From assembly GCA_965365655.1 (NCBI GenBank), contig CBDUCN010000210.1, positions 1 through 9,526 on the forward strand: 9,526 nucleotides of DNA, given 5' to 3'. Below are positions 1-7,188 of the stretch, piece after piece. Numbering within the stretch: the stretch's first letter is position 1; each line of letters starts with the position of its first letter. The notes under the pieces are model-generated. The model saw only the letters and a list, made by a program, of their open reading frames with translations. It ran no database searches and had not been told where the DNA came from. This DNA is from JBFHNV01 sp965365655. Its GTDB lineage: Bacteria > Pseudomonadota > Gammaproteobacteria > HK1. The translations under genes were made by a program, and so were the position numbers.

Positions 1-492
1 GGCATGGTGTTCCAGCACTTCAACCTGTTCCCGCACCTCACGGTGCTGGACAACCTGACGCTGGCCCCGATCTGGGTGAAGAAGACACCGCGCCACGAGG
101 CCGAGGAGACGGCGATGAGCCTGCTGGAGCGGGTGAAGATCCCGGAGCAGGCGCAGAAGTTCCCGGGCCAGCTCTCGGGCGGTCAGCAGCAGCGCGTGGC
201 CATCGCGCGCAGCCTGTGCATGAACCCGAAGGTGATGCTGTTCGACGAGCCCACGTCGGCGCTGGACCCGGAGATGATCAAGGAGGTGCTCGACGTGATG
301 ATCGAGCTCGCCCAGGAGGGCATGACCATGCTCTGCGTGACCCACGAGATGGGCTTCGCGAAGACGGTCGCCAACCGCGTGATCTTCATGGACTACGGCC
401 AGATCATCGAGCAGAACGAGCCCGAGGAGTTCTTCAACAATCCGCAGCACGAGCGTACGCAGCTGTTCCTGAGCCAGATCCTCGCGCACTGA
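1..492 (+). CDS. Polar amino-acid ABC transporter ATP-binding protein (5'-truncated)
   Basis: This is the C-terminal two thirds of an ABC ATPase that powers uptake of polar amino acids (GlnQ/HisP/AapP type); it would sit on the cytoplasmic face of an inner-membrane permease. The window opens inside the gene, so Walker A is missing. The visible part starts at the Q-loop (VFQHFNLFPH, from base 7), followed by the signature LSGGQQQRVAIARSL (bases 172-216), Walker B VMLFDEP (232-252), the D-loop SALDPE and the H-loop histidine of VTHEMG (343-345). The Q-loop wording and the ending (FFNNPQHERTQLFLSQIL) are typical of the polar amino-acid subfamily. The stop is TGA at 490-492. The substrate (glutamate/glutamine, general amino acids or other) cannot be read from the ATPase alone. 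The permease and binding-protein genes probably lie to the left of the window. The gene is closed by a strong intrinsic terminator. Confidence 0.95.
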   Translation, partial: GMVFQHFNLFPHLTVLDNLTLAPIWVKKTPRHEAEETAMSLLERVKIPEQAQKFPGQLSGGQQQRVAIARSLCMNPKVMLFDEPTSALDPEMIKEVLDVMIELAQEGMTMLCVTHEMGFAKTVANRVIFMDYGQIIEQNEPEEFFNNPQHERTQLFLSQILAH

Positions 493-521
493 ACAAGAAG
501 ACCGGGGGATGGGGGGAGAAT

Positions 522-547
522 ACCCGGCCGTGCGCCGGGTTTTTTTT
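522..547 (+). terminator. Rho-independent terminator after the ABC ATPase gene
   Basis: A perfect 7-bp inverted repeat, ACCCGGC (522-528) and GCCGGGT (534-540), encloses the 5-base loop CGTGC and runs directly into eight T residues (540-547). This is the canonical intrinsic terminator form for + strand transcription. It lies 29 bases past the ATPase stop and ends 9 bases before the hydrolase ATG, so it should uncouple the two genes. On the opposite strand there is no T-run, so it is unlikely to work in both directions. Confidence 0.9.
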
Positions 548-556
548 GGGCCGACC

Positions 557-1396
557 ATGAGAAACGGACACGTCAGCGGCCTGTCGCCGGCCGGCTTCCA
601 CCGCGTCGCGTACACGGAGTGGGGCGACGCGGACAACCCGCGCGTCGTGGTGTGCGTGCACGGGCTGACGCGCAACGGGCGCGACTTCGACGCGCTGGCG
701 GCGGCGCTGGCGCCGTCGTACCGCGTGCTGTGTCCGGACGTGGTCGGCCGTGGCCGTAGCGACTGGCTGCGCGATCCGGCGCACTACGGCTACCCGCAGT
801 ACCTCGCCGACATGACCGCGCTCGTCGCCCGCAGCGGCGCCGAGACGGTGCACTGGGTGGGCACGTCCATGGGCGGGCTGATCGGCATGCTGATGGCGGC
901 GCAGCCGGGCACGCCCGTCGTGCGCCTGGTGATCAACGACGTGGGGCCGTTCCTGCCGCGCGAGGCGCTGGCACGCATCGTGGCCTACGCAGGCAACGAC
1001 CCGCGGTTCCCGGACCGCGACGCACTGGATGCGTACCTGCGCGAGATCTACGCGCCCTTCGGCCCGTTCACCGACGAGCAGTGGCGCGCGCTGGTGGACT
1101 CCACCGTGCGCGAGACGCCGGACGGCGACGTCGCGCTGGCCTACGATCCCGACATCGTCGCGCCGCTTCGCGACGCCGCGGGCGGCGACGTGGACATGTG
1201 GCCGGTATGGGAGCGCATCGCGTGCCCGGTGCTGCTGCTGCGCGGCGGCGAGTCGGACGTGCTGCCGCACGCGGTCGCGCAGGAGATGACGCGGCGCGGT
1301 CCGAAGGCCGTGTTGCACGAGTTCGCCGGCATCGGCCACGCGCCGAGCCTGATGTCGGACGAGCAGGTGGGGCTGATCGTGGACTGGCTTGCCTGA
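557..1396 (+). CDS. Alpha/beta-fold hydrolase
   Basis: This is a 279-residue cytoplasmic serine hydrolase of the alpha/beta-fold superfamily with no signal peptide. Visible elements are the oxyanion-hole HG (residues 35-36, in VVCVHGLTRNG), the nucleophile elbow GTSMGG with Ser104, the acid Asp234 in GGESDVL and the base His261 in GIGHAP, so the catalytic triad is complete. The insert after residue 130 (PFLPREALARI onward) would form a short cap. The substrate is unknown; the family includes esterases, lactonases and C-C hydrolases. I chose the ATG at 557. An in-frame ATG at 509 lies upstream of the terminator, and its extra 16 codons would simply translate the hairpin and T-tract. No good Shine-Dalgarno precedes 557 (only GGG at 548-550). 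The gene ends tail to tail with aguB, 16 bases apart, and shows no functional link to its neighbours. Confidence 0.88.
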   Translation: MRNGHVSGLSPAGFHRVAYTEWGDADNPRVVVCVHGLTRNGRDFDALAAALAPSYRVLCPDVVGRGRSDWLRDPAHYGYPQYLADMTALVARSGAETVHWVGTSMGGLIGMLMAAQPGTPVVRLVINDVGPFLPREALARIVAYAGNDPRFPDRDALDAYLREIYAPFGPFTDEQWRALVDSTVRETPDGDVALAYDPDIVAPLRDAAGGDVDMWPVWERIACPVLLLRGGESDVLPHAVAQEMTRRGPKAVLHEFAGIGHAPSLMSDEQVGLIVDWLA

Positions 1397-1400
1397 GGCG

Positions 1401-1414
1401 GAGCCCGGCGGCTC
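1401..1414. other. Small hairpin in the convergent junction
   Basis: Between the two converging genes, GAGCC (1401-1405) and GGCTC (1410-1414) can pair around the loop CGGC, and the right arm runs into the aguB stop. The stem is only 5 bp and no T-tract follows on either strand. It is at best a weak bidirectional stop signal. No better terminator is visible for either gene. Confidence 0.2.
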
Positions 1415-2318
1415 AGTCCAGGAAGCGCTTGCCGAGCCCGTCGTAGGCGTCGATGCGCCGGTCGCGCAGGAACGGCCACCAGCGGCGCTGGTGCTCGATC
1501 AGCGAGAGGTCCAGCGTCACGTTGAGCACCGCCTCCTCGTCCGCGGGCGCGGTCGCGAGGACGCGGCCGTCCGGCGCCGCGACGAAGCTCTGCCCCCAGA
1601 ACTCGATACCGTCGTTCGCGTCCCCCGGCGTGCCCGGCGCCGGCTCGAAGCCGGTGCGGTTCACCGCGACGACGAAGCAGCCGTTGGCCACCGCGTGGCT
1701 GCGCTGGATCGTCTCCCACGCGCTGTGCTGGCTCACGCCCAGGGTCTCGCGCTCGGCCGGGCTCCAGCCGATGGCGGTCGGGTAGAACAGCACCTCCGCG
1801 CCCTGCAGCGCGGTGAGCCGCGCGGCTTCCGGATACCACTGGTCCCAGCACACCAGGGTGCCGACCCGGCAGCTCGCGGTGTCGAACGCGCGAAAGCCGA
1901 GGTCCCCGGGGGTGAAGTAGAACTTCTCGTAATAGCCGGGGTCGTCCGGGATGTGCATCTTGCGGTAGGTGCCGGTCACGCCGTTCGCGCCGTCGACCAC
2001 GAGCGCGGTGTTGTGGTACAGCCCCGCCGCGCGGCGCTCGAAGACGCTGACGATCACGGTCACGTCCAGCTCCGACGCCAGCGCCTCGAACGCGCGCGAG
2101 GTCTCGCCGGGGAGCGGCTCGGCGAGGTCGAACGCGTCCGGGTCCTCGCTCTGGCAGAAGTAGCGCGAGCGGAACAGCTCCGGCAGGCACACCAGGCGCG
2201 CGCCCCCGGCGACCGCCTCGCGGGTCATCGCGAGCGCGCGTTCGAGGTTCAGCGCCGGATCCTCCGCGCAGCGCATCTGCACGACGCCGAGCGCCACCTG
2301 CCGCGCCGGTCCGCTCAT
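1413..2318 (-). CDS. aguB: N-carbamoylputrescine amidase
   Basis: This 301-residue nitrilase-superfamily enzyme hydrolyses N-carbamoylputrescine to putrescine, CO2 and ammonia, the last step of the agmatine route. The Glu-Lys-Cys triad is complete: Glu47 in CLPELF, Lys120 in YRKMHIPDDPG and Cys157 in LVCWDQWYPE. Two stretches distinguish AguB from beta-ureidopropionase and other nitrilases: the substrate loop PGYYEKFYFTPGD after the lysine, and WPFLRDRRIDAY near the C-terminus. The length is usual for AguB. The ATG at 2316-2318 lies 10 bases after the speA stop. The likely ribosome site, GGTGAG (complement of 2328-2333), overlaps that stop codon at 9-base spacing, so translational coupling to speA is probable. 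It is the last gene of the - strand block. Confidence 0.95.
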   Translation of the reverse strand: MSGPARQVALGVVQMRCAEDPALNLERALAMTREAVAGGARLVCLPELFRSRYFCQSEDPDAFDLAEPLPGETSRAFEALASELDVTVIVSVFERRAAGLYHNTALVVDGANGVTGTYRKMHIPDDPGYYEKFYFTPGDLGFRAFDTASCRVGTLVCWDQWYPEAARLTALQGAEVLFYPTAIGWSPAERETLGVSQHSAWETIQRSHAVANGCFVVAVNRTGFEPAPGTPGDANDGIEFWGQSFVAAPDGRVLATAPADEEAVLNVTLDLSLIEHQRRWWPFLRDRRIDAYDGLGKRFLD

Positions 2319-2328
2319 CGCCCGCGGC

Positions 2329-4347
2329 TCACCGTCCGCCGCCTCGCCGGCCGCCGCCGCCGCCGATGGCGCCGAGGTACGTGCCGCGGTCGAAGAAGCC
2401 GCCGTACTGCTGCAGCAGCTCCACCCCGGCCTTCGGGCGCAGCACCCCGGCCTCGGTCTTGGCGCGGATGATCTCCTCCATGCGGCGCGTCAGGTCCTGC
2501 GGGAAGTACTGAACGCGGCCCAGCATGTCGCGGATGCTGATGCCGTTGATGATCTTCTCGATGTAGTAGCCGCCCGGCTCCTCGGCGTCGGCGTACACGT
2601 GGGCCTCGGTCACCTGCCCGAGCAGGTTGTGCTCGTCGCCCATCACGTCCTGGTACGCGCCGACCAGGAACAGGCCCAGCGAGTAGCGCTCGCCCTCCGC
2701 GATGTCGTGCAGCGGCAGGCAGCTCTTGTCCTCCTCCTGCGACACGTAGCGCCCGATCTTGCCGTCGGAGTCGCACGTCAGATCCACGACGACCCCGCGC
2801 CGGGTGGGCCGCTCGTCGAGGCGCGCGAGGGGCATGATCGGAAATCGCTGCCCGATCGCCCAGTGGTCCAGGGTGGACTGGAACACCGAGAAGTTGCACA
2901 GGTACTGGTCCACCATCTGCTCGCCGATCGCGAGCAGCTCGGGCGGCGGCTCTCCCGCGCAGTCCGGCAGCCGGTCCAGCACTGCGCGGCACACCGACCA
3001 GTACAGGCGCTCCGCCAGCGCCTTCTGCTCGAGATCCATGTAGCCGAGGTCGAACAGCGTCGCGGCCTGGCGCTTCGCCTCCTCGGCGTCGTGATAGATC
3101 TCGAGCAGGTTGGTCACCTTGGCGCCGCTGCCCGGCATGCCGCGCACCCAGGCGAGGGTCTCCCACAGCCCGCGCACCACCGCGTGGTCTTCGGCCGACG
3201 GCCGCGCGGTCGCGCCGATCTCGTCCTTGCGGTGCGCGCTCAGCACGTCCACGACGAGCATCGAGTGGTGCGCGACCATCGCGCGCCCGCTCTCGCTCAC
3301 CAGCACCGGGCACGGCGAGCCGGTCGCGTCGCAGACCTCCTTCACGCCGTACACCACGGCGTTCGCGTACTCCTGCAGCGAGTAGTTGATGCCGCTGTCC
3401 TCGTCGCCGTAGCCGGCGGCGTAGTTCACGCCCAGGCCGCCGCCGACGTCGAGATAGCGCGGCGTCACCCCGCGCTCGCGCAGCTCCGCGTACACGCGCG
3501 ACAGCTCGCGCACCGCCTTGCGCACCACCTGAACGTCGGCGAGCTGCGAGCCGATGTGGAAGTGCAGCAGCGCGAGGCTCTCGAGCTGATCGCGCTCGCG
3601 CAGCTCCGCCACCAGCTCCACGAGCCGCGGCAGCGACAGGCCGAACTTCGAGGTATGGCTGCCGGACTCCGCCCACTTGCCGGAGCCCGTGGTCTCGAGC
3701 CGCACGCGCACGCCGAACCACGGCCGCACGCCGAGCTGCCTGCCCAGCTCCAGCAGGCGCATCGCCTCGCGGAAGTTCTCCATCACCGGGATGACGTTGC
3801 GGCCGAGCCCCTGGGCCGAGAGCATCAGCTCCAGCATCTGGTCGTCCTTGACGCCGTTGCAGATGAGCAGCACGTCGTCGTCGGTGATGTGGGGCAGGGC
3901 GGCGACCAGCTCCGCCTTCGAGCCGCACTCCAGGCCCATGCTGAACGGGCGGCCGGCGTCCAGGATCTCCTCCACCACCTCGTGCAGCTGGTTCACCTTG
4001 ATCGGGTACACGCTGCGGTAGCTGCCGGCGTAGCCGGCCTCGTCGATGGCGCTGGCGAACGCGAGGTTCACCCGCTCCACGCGCGCCCGCAGCACGTCGT
4101 GGAAGCGCAGCAGCACCGGGAACGGCACGTCGCGCGCGCGCAGGTCCTCGACGACCGCCTGGATGTCGATGCTCTCGCCGCCGGGCCGCGTCGTGCTCAC
4201 CGCGGCGTGGCCGCGCTCGTTCACGTGGAAGAAGCGATCGCCCCAGTCGTCGACGCGGTACAGCGCCGCCGAGTCGGCCGGGCTCCACCCGGTGCCGGTG
4301 TCCCGGTCGCCGTCGATCGCGGGCGATGCGGAGGAGGTCGTGGGCAT
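2329..4347 (-). CDS. speA: Biosynthetic arginine decarboxylase
   Basis: This 672-residue PLP-dependent enzyme of fold type III converts arginine to agmatine and CO2. The order of motifs matches bacterial SpeA: the PLP lysine Lys117 in VYPIKVNQ, ECGSKAEL (140-147), GSGKW (221-225), LLHFHIGSQ (261-269), the glycine-rich phosphate loop DVGGGLGVNY (300-309), ESGRA (352-356) and the second active-site segment DLTCDSDGK with Cys525 (522-530). Length agrees with the family (E. coli SpeA is about 658 residues). The first 20 residues are poorly conserved linker, and the conserved region begins near Trp21/Trp35. No purine-rich ribosome site precedes the ATG at 4345-4347; the 30 bases before it are pyrimidine-rich on the coding strand. 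The protein ends in an odd low-complexity tail, GAIGGGGGRRGGGR (659-672), encoded by GGC repeats. It lies between aguA and aguB, completing arginine to putrescine. Confidence 0.96.
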   Translation of the reverse strand: MPTTSSASPAIDGDRDTGTGWSPADSAALYRVDDWGDRFFHVNERGHAAVSTTRPGGESIDIQAVVEDLRARDVPFPVLLRFHDVLRARVERVNLAFASAIDEAGYAGSYRSVYPIKVNQLHEVVEEILDAGRPFSMGLECGSKAELVAALPHITDDDVLLICNGVKDDQMLELMLSAQGLGRNVIPVMENFREAMRLLELGRQLGVRPWFGVRVRLETTGSGKWAESGSHTSKFGLSLPRLVELVAELRERDQLESLALLHFHIGSQLADVQVVRKAVRELSRVYAELRERGVTPRYLDVGGGLGVNYAAGYGDEDSGINYSLQEYANAVVYGVKEVCDATGSPCPVLVSESGRAMVAHHSMLVVDVLSAHRKDEIGATARPSAEDHAVVRGLWETLAWVRGMPGSGAKVTNLLEIYHDAEEAKRQAATLFDLGYMDLEQKALAERLYWSVCRAVLDRLPDCAGEPPPELLAIGEQMVDQYLCNFSVFQSTLDHWAIGQRFPIMPLARLDERPTRRGVVVDLTCDSDGKIGRYVSQEEDKSCLPLHDIAEGERYSLGLFLVGAYQDVMGDEHNLLGQVTEAHVYADAEEPGGYYIEKIINGISIRDMLGRVQYFPQDLTRRMEEIIRAKTEAGVLRPKAGVELLQQYGGFFDRGTYLGAIGGGGGRRGGGR

Positions 4348-4470
4348 GGGCGTGGCTGCGTTGGGCGGGGAGGGGTTCCGGCGCGGGTCACACGGCGTCT
4401 CGCGTGCCCGGACGCCGGGCCGCAGACTCTAATTGAAGTGGCCCGAGAACCGCCACCGGGCGCCGGACCT
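4348..4470 (-). other. aguA-speA spacer with two inverted repeats and an A/T island
   Basis: This is the widest gap inside the polyamine block. GCCACCGG (4452-4459) pairs with CCGGTGGC (4475-4482) around the aguA stop codon, an 8-bp stem with a 15-base loop. GCCCGG (4406-4411) pairs with CCGGGC (4415-4420) around ACG. Neither is followed by a T-run on the - strand. Between them lies the only A/T-rich stretch (TCTAATTGAAG, 4428-4438). On the - strand it contains TAGAGT, a 4-of-6 match to a -10 box, but no convincing -35 precedes it. The spacer could carry a weak speA promoter or an mRNA processing or stability site. Confidence 0.35.
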
Positions 4471-5580
4471 TCAGCCGGTGGCCGGCACCTGCTGGGTCAG
4501 GCAGTGCAGCGCGCCCAGCCCGTGCACGACGTCCCGGCAGTCGATCGCGACCAGCTCCCGGTCCGGGAAGCAGGCGCCGATGCGCCGCGCCGCCTCGCCG
4601 TCCAGCGCGTCGTCGTAGGCCGGCATCAGCACGACCCGGTTGCCCACGTAGTAGTTGGCATAGCTCGCGGGCAGCGGCTCGCCCGACGCGTCCAGCACGT
4701 CCGGCGTGGGAACCTCGAGCACCTCGAGCGGCGTGCCGTCGAGCAGGCGCATCCCGGCGAGGCGCCGGCGGTTCGCGTCCAGAGCCTCGTGGTTTCGCGC
4801 GCCGCGCGGCGCCACGGCGGTGATCACGCGGGCGCGCCCGGCGAAGCGGGTCACGTCGTCGACGTGGCCGTCGGTGTCGTCGCCCTCGATGCCCTCGTCC
4901 AGCCACAGCACCTGGGCGACGCCCAGCGTGTCGCGCAGCCGCTGCTCGATCGCCTCCCGGCCGAGCGACGGGTTGCGGTTGGGGTTGAGCAGGCACTGCT
5001 CCGTGGTGAGCACGGCGCCGTCGCCGTTCACCTCCACCGAGCCCCCTTCCAGCACCATGCCGCCGGCGAAGCACGGCACGCCCAGGATCGCGGCCATGCG
5101 CGCCGCGACCGCGTCGTCGCGGTCCCACGGCGGGTACTTGCCGCCCCACGCGTTGAAGCCGAAGTCCACCGCGGCGAGCGGCGCCTCGCGGGCGCGCCGG
5201 GTGACGAAGATCGCGCCGTGATCCCGGCACCACGCGTCGTCGGTGGGCACGGCGTGCAGGCGTACCGCGTCCATGCGCGCCCCCGCCGCGGCGAGCCGGG
5301 CGCGCACCTCGGCCTCGTGGTGCGCGTCCAGCACGTTGACGTGCACGCCCTCTCCGGCGCTCAGCGCCGCGACGGCCGTCGCCATCGCGTGCTCGGTCGC
5401 GGCCAGGCGGGCCGGCCAGGTCTCGGCGTTGTGCGGCCAGGAGATCCAGGTGGCGGCGTGCGGGGCCCATTCGGCGGGCATCGCGTAGCCCGCGGCCGCC
5501 GGCGTGCCGGGCCGCGGCGCGGATGCCGGCGCAGCGTCGATCACTGGGAATGGTTCCGGGGAAGCCGTGGTGCGGCGCAA
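4471..5580 (-). CDS. aguA: Agmatine deiminase
   Basis: This 369-residue guanidino-modifying enzyme (pentein fold) converts agmatine to N-carbamoylputrescine and ammonia. Diagnostic stretches are MPAEWAPHAATWISWPH (34-50), DDAWCRDHGAIFV (114-126), FNAWGGKYPPWD (142-153), LEGGS with Glu178 (177-181), the catalytic His239 in DTDGHVDD, NYYVGN (309-314) and the nucleophile Cys360 in GALHCLTQQ. All catalytic residues are present. The start is uncertain. The longest form begins at TTG (5578-5580), 9 bases after GAGGGG. A GTG at 5542-5544 (residue 13) and the ATG of residue 34 are alternatives. The 30-odd residues before MPAEW are Ala/Pro-rich and unconserved in character, so the N-terminus may be shorter than given. 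It follows gabD by 51 bases, and speA and aguB follow it. Confidence 0.94.
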   Translation of the reverse strand: MRRTTASPEPFPVIDAAPASAPRPGTPAAAGYAMPAEWAPHAATWISWPHNAETWPARLAATEHAMATAVAALSAGEGVHVNVLDAHHEAEVRARLAAAGARMDAVRLHAVPTDDAWCRDHGAIFVTRRAREAPLAAVDFGFNAWGGKYPPWDRDDAVAARMAAILGVPCFAGGMVLEGGSVEVNGDGAVLTTEQCLLNPNRNPSLGREAIEQRLRDTLGVAQVLWLDEGIEGDDTDGHVDDVTRFAGRARVITAVAPRGARNHEALDANRRRLAGMRLLDGTPLEVLEVPTPDVLDASGEPLPASYANYYVGNRVVLMPAYDDALDGEAARRIGACFPDRELVAIDCRDVVHGLGALHCLTQQVPATG

Positions 5581-5587
5581 GCGACTG

Positions 5588-5612
5588 CGCCCCTCCCCGG
5601 GAGGGAGGGGCG
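5588..5612 (-). promoter_or_regulatory. Hairpin containing the likely aguA ribosome-binding site
   Basis: A perfect 10-bp inverted repeat, CGCCCCTCCC (5588-5597) and GGGAGGGGCG (5603-5612), has a 5-base loop. Read as - strand mRNA, its 3' arm is GGGAGGGGCG, the best Shine-Dalgarno-like purine run before the TTG start at 5580, so folding would hide the site. No T-run follows on either strand, so it is not a standard terminator. The stem is real. A regulatory role is inferred and depends on the TTG start being used. Confidence 0.45.
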
Positions 5613-5631
5613 GCTCAGCCGTGCGCGCGGC

Positions 5632-7107
5632 TCAGTCGTCGATGTTTCCGTAGCAGAGGTACTTGGTCTCGATGAAGTCGTCGATGCCGTACTTCGAGCC
5701 CTCGCGCCCGATGCCGGATTCCTTGATGCCGCCGAACGGCGCGACCTCGTTGGAGATGATGCCCTCGTTGATGCCGACGATGCCCGACTCGATCGCCTCC
5801 GCGACGCGCCACACGCGCGACACGTCGCGCGCGTAGAAGTACGACGCGAGGCCGAACTCCGTCGCGTTGGCGAGCGCGATGGCCTCGTCCTCGTCGTGGA
5901 ACCTGAACAGCGGCGCCACCGGCCCGAAGGTCTCCTCGCAGGTGACCTTCATGTCGGTGGTCACCCCCACGATCACCGTGGGCTGGAAGAAGGAGTGGCC
6001 GAGCTCGTGGCGCGAGCCGCCGGCGATCACCTCGCCGCCGTGCGCCTTCGCGTCGGCGATGTGCTCCTCGACCTTGGCCACCGCCTTCATGTCGATCAGC
6101 GGCCCCTGCTGCACGCCGTCCTCGAGGCCGTTGCCCAGCTTGAGGCCGGACGCGGCCTTGGCCAGCTTCTCGGCGAACTCGTCGTAGACGCTGTCCTGCA
6201 CCAGGATGCGGTTCGCGCACACGCAGGTCTGGCCCGCGTTGCGGTACTTGCTGGCCATCGCGCCGGTCACCGCGGCGTCGATGTCGGCGTCGTCGAACAC
6301 CAGGAACGGCGCGTTGCCGCCGAGCTCCAGGGAGACCTTCTTCACGGTGCCCGCGCACTCGCGCATCAGCTGCTTGCCGATCTCGGTCGAGCCGGTGAAG
6401 CTGACCTTGCGCACCAGGGAGCTGCCCGTGATCTCGCCGCCCACGACGGTCGCCTTGCCGGTGACGACGTTGATCACGCCCTTCGGCACGCCCGCGCGGT
6501 CGGCCAGCTCGGCGAGCGCGAGGGCGGTGAGCGGCGTCTGCGACGCGGGCTTCACGACCACAGGGCAGCCCACCGCCATCGCCGGTCCGCACTTGCGGGT
6601 GATCATCGCGGCCGGGAAGTTCCACGGCGTGATCGAGCCCACCACGCCGATCGGCTGCTTGAGCACCACGATGCGCTTGCCGGGCAGCGGGTGGTCGATG
6701 ACGTCGCCGTAAACCCGCTTCGCCTCCTCGGCGAACCACTCGATGAACGACGCCGCGTACGCGATCTCGCCGCGCGACTCCGCGAGCGGCTTGCCCTGCT
6801 CCATCGTCATGATGCGGGCGAGGTCTTCCTGGTTCGCCATGATCAGGTCGTACCAGGTGCGCATGATGTTGCAGCGCTGCTTGCCGGTGAGCTTGCGCCA
6901 CGGCCCCCACGCCGCGTTCGCGGCCTCGATCGCGCCGCGCACCTCGTCCGCGCCCAGCGACGGCACCGTCGCGATCACCTCGCCCACCGCGGGGTTGTCC
7001 ACCTCGATGGTCTGTCCGGACGCGGCGTCCACCCACTCGCCGTTGATGAAGCACTGCTGGCGCAGCAGGGCGGGATCCTCGAGCTTGACGTTCACTTCGG
7101 TGTCCAT
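5632..7107 (-). CDS. gabD: Succinate-semialdehyde dehydrogenase, GabD type (NADP+-preferring by family)
   Basis: This 491-residue aldehyde dehydrogenase resembles E. coli GabD closely along its whole length and oxidises succinate semialdehyde to succinate. Motifs in order: MTMEQGKPLAESRGEI (100-115), TPWNFPAAMITRK with Asn163 (160-172), the coenzyme-binding Lys186 in VVKPASQTP, SFTGSTEIGKQLM (236-248), the general base Glu261 in LELGGN, the nucleophile Cys295 with Cys297 in NAGQTCVCANR, EETFGP, and the C-terminal NEGIISNEVAPFGGIK. The CVC pair matches the redox-switch cysteine pair described in E. coli GabD. Glutarate-semialdehyde activity is a possible alternative. The ATG at 7105-7107 is fixed by a strong AGGAGG five bases upstream. 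It leads the probable gabD-aguA-speA-aguB transcript and fits the catabolic end of the putrescine/GABA route. Confidence 0.93.
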   Translation of the reverse strand: MDTEVNVKLEDPALLRQQCFINGEWVDAASGQTIEVDNPAVGEVIATVPSLGADEVRGAIEAANAAWGPWRKLTGKQRCNIMRTWYDLIMANQEDLARIMTMEQGKPLAESRGEIAYAASFIEWFAEEAKRVYGDVIDHPLPGKRIVVLKQPIGVVGSITPWNFPAAMITRKCGPAMAVGCPVVVKPASQTPLTALALAELADRAGVPKGVINVVTGKATVVGGEITGSSLVRKVSFTGSTEIGKQLMRECAGTVKKVSLELGGNAPFLVFDDADIDAAVTGAMASKYRNAGQTCVCANRILVQDSVYDEFAEKLAKAASGLKLGNGLEDGVQQGPLIDMKAVAKVEEHIADAKAHGGEVIAGGSRHELGHSFFQPTVIVGVTTDMKVTCEETFGPVAPLFRFHDEDEAIALANATEFGLASYFYARDVSRVWRVAEAIESGIVGINEGIISNEVAPFGGIKESGIGREGSKYGIDDFIETKYLCYGNIDD

Positions 7108-7112
7108 GAGGG

Positions 7113-7118
7113 CCTCCT
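7113..7118 (-). promoter_or_regulatory. gabD ribosome-binding site
   Basis: The complement reads AGGAGG, a full Shine-Dalgarno match, 5 bases before the gabD ATG. It decides that start, and it is the strongest ribosome site in the window. Confidence 0.85.
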
Positions 7119-7182
7119 CGGGCGGGACGGGCGGGTGCGCTGCGCTGCAGCATGCTCGACGCGCGGCGTCGGCGGGCCGGTG

Positions 7183-7188
7183 ATTGTA
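7183..7188 (-). promoter_or_regulatory. Candidate -10 box for gabD and the downstream polyamine genes
   Basis: On the - strand the only A/T island in the 148-base gap reads CGTTTACAATC, which contains TACAAT, 5 of 6 matches to the sigma-70 -10 consensus, about 75 bases before the gabD ATG. No clear TTGACA-like -35 lies 16-18 bases upstream (CGGGCA at 17). GC-rich proteobacteria often have degenerate -35 boxes, or an activator may be needed. The box is visible; its use is inferred. Confidence 0.45.

Noticed and set aside
509..556. Extension of the hydrolase to an upstream ATG at 509
   Set aside because: The added codons merely translate the terminator stem and T-tract. The family-like N-terminus begins after the ATG at 557.
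2315..4288. A 657-codon frame on the same strand as speA but shifted, ending in an ATGA overlap with aguB
   Set aside because: The translation is Arg/Gly/Ala repeats, a frame shadow of speA. The ATGA overlap is interesting only if slippage occurs in the speA tail.
5615..7153. A 512-codon shifted frame over gabD
   Set aside because: Arg/Gly-rich shadow without motifs, while the true frame matches GabD throughout.
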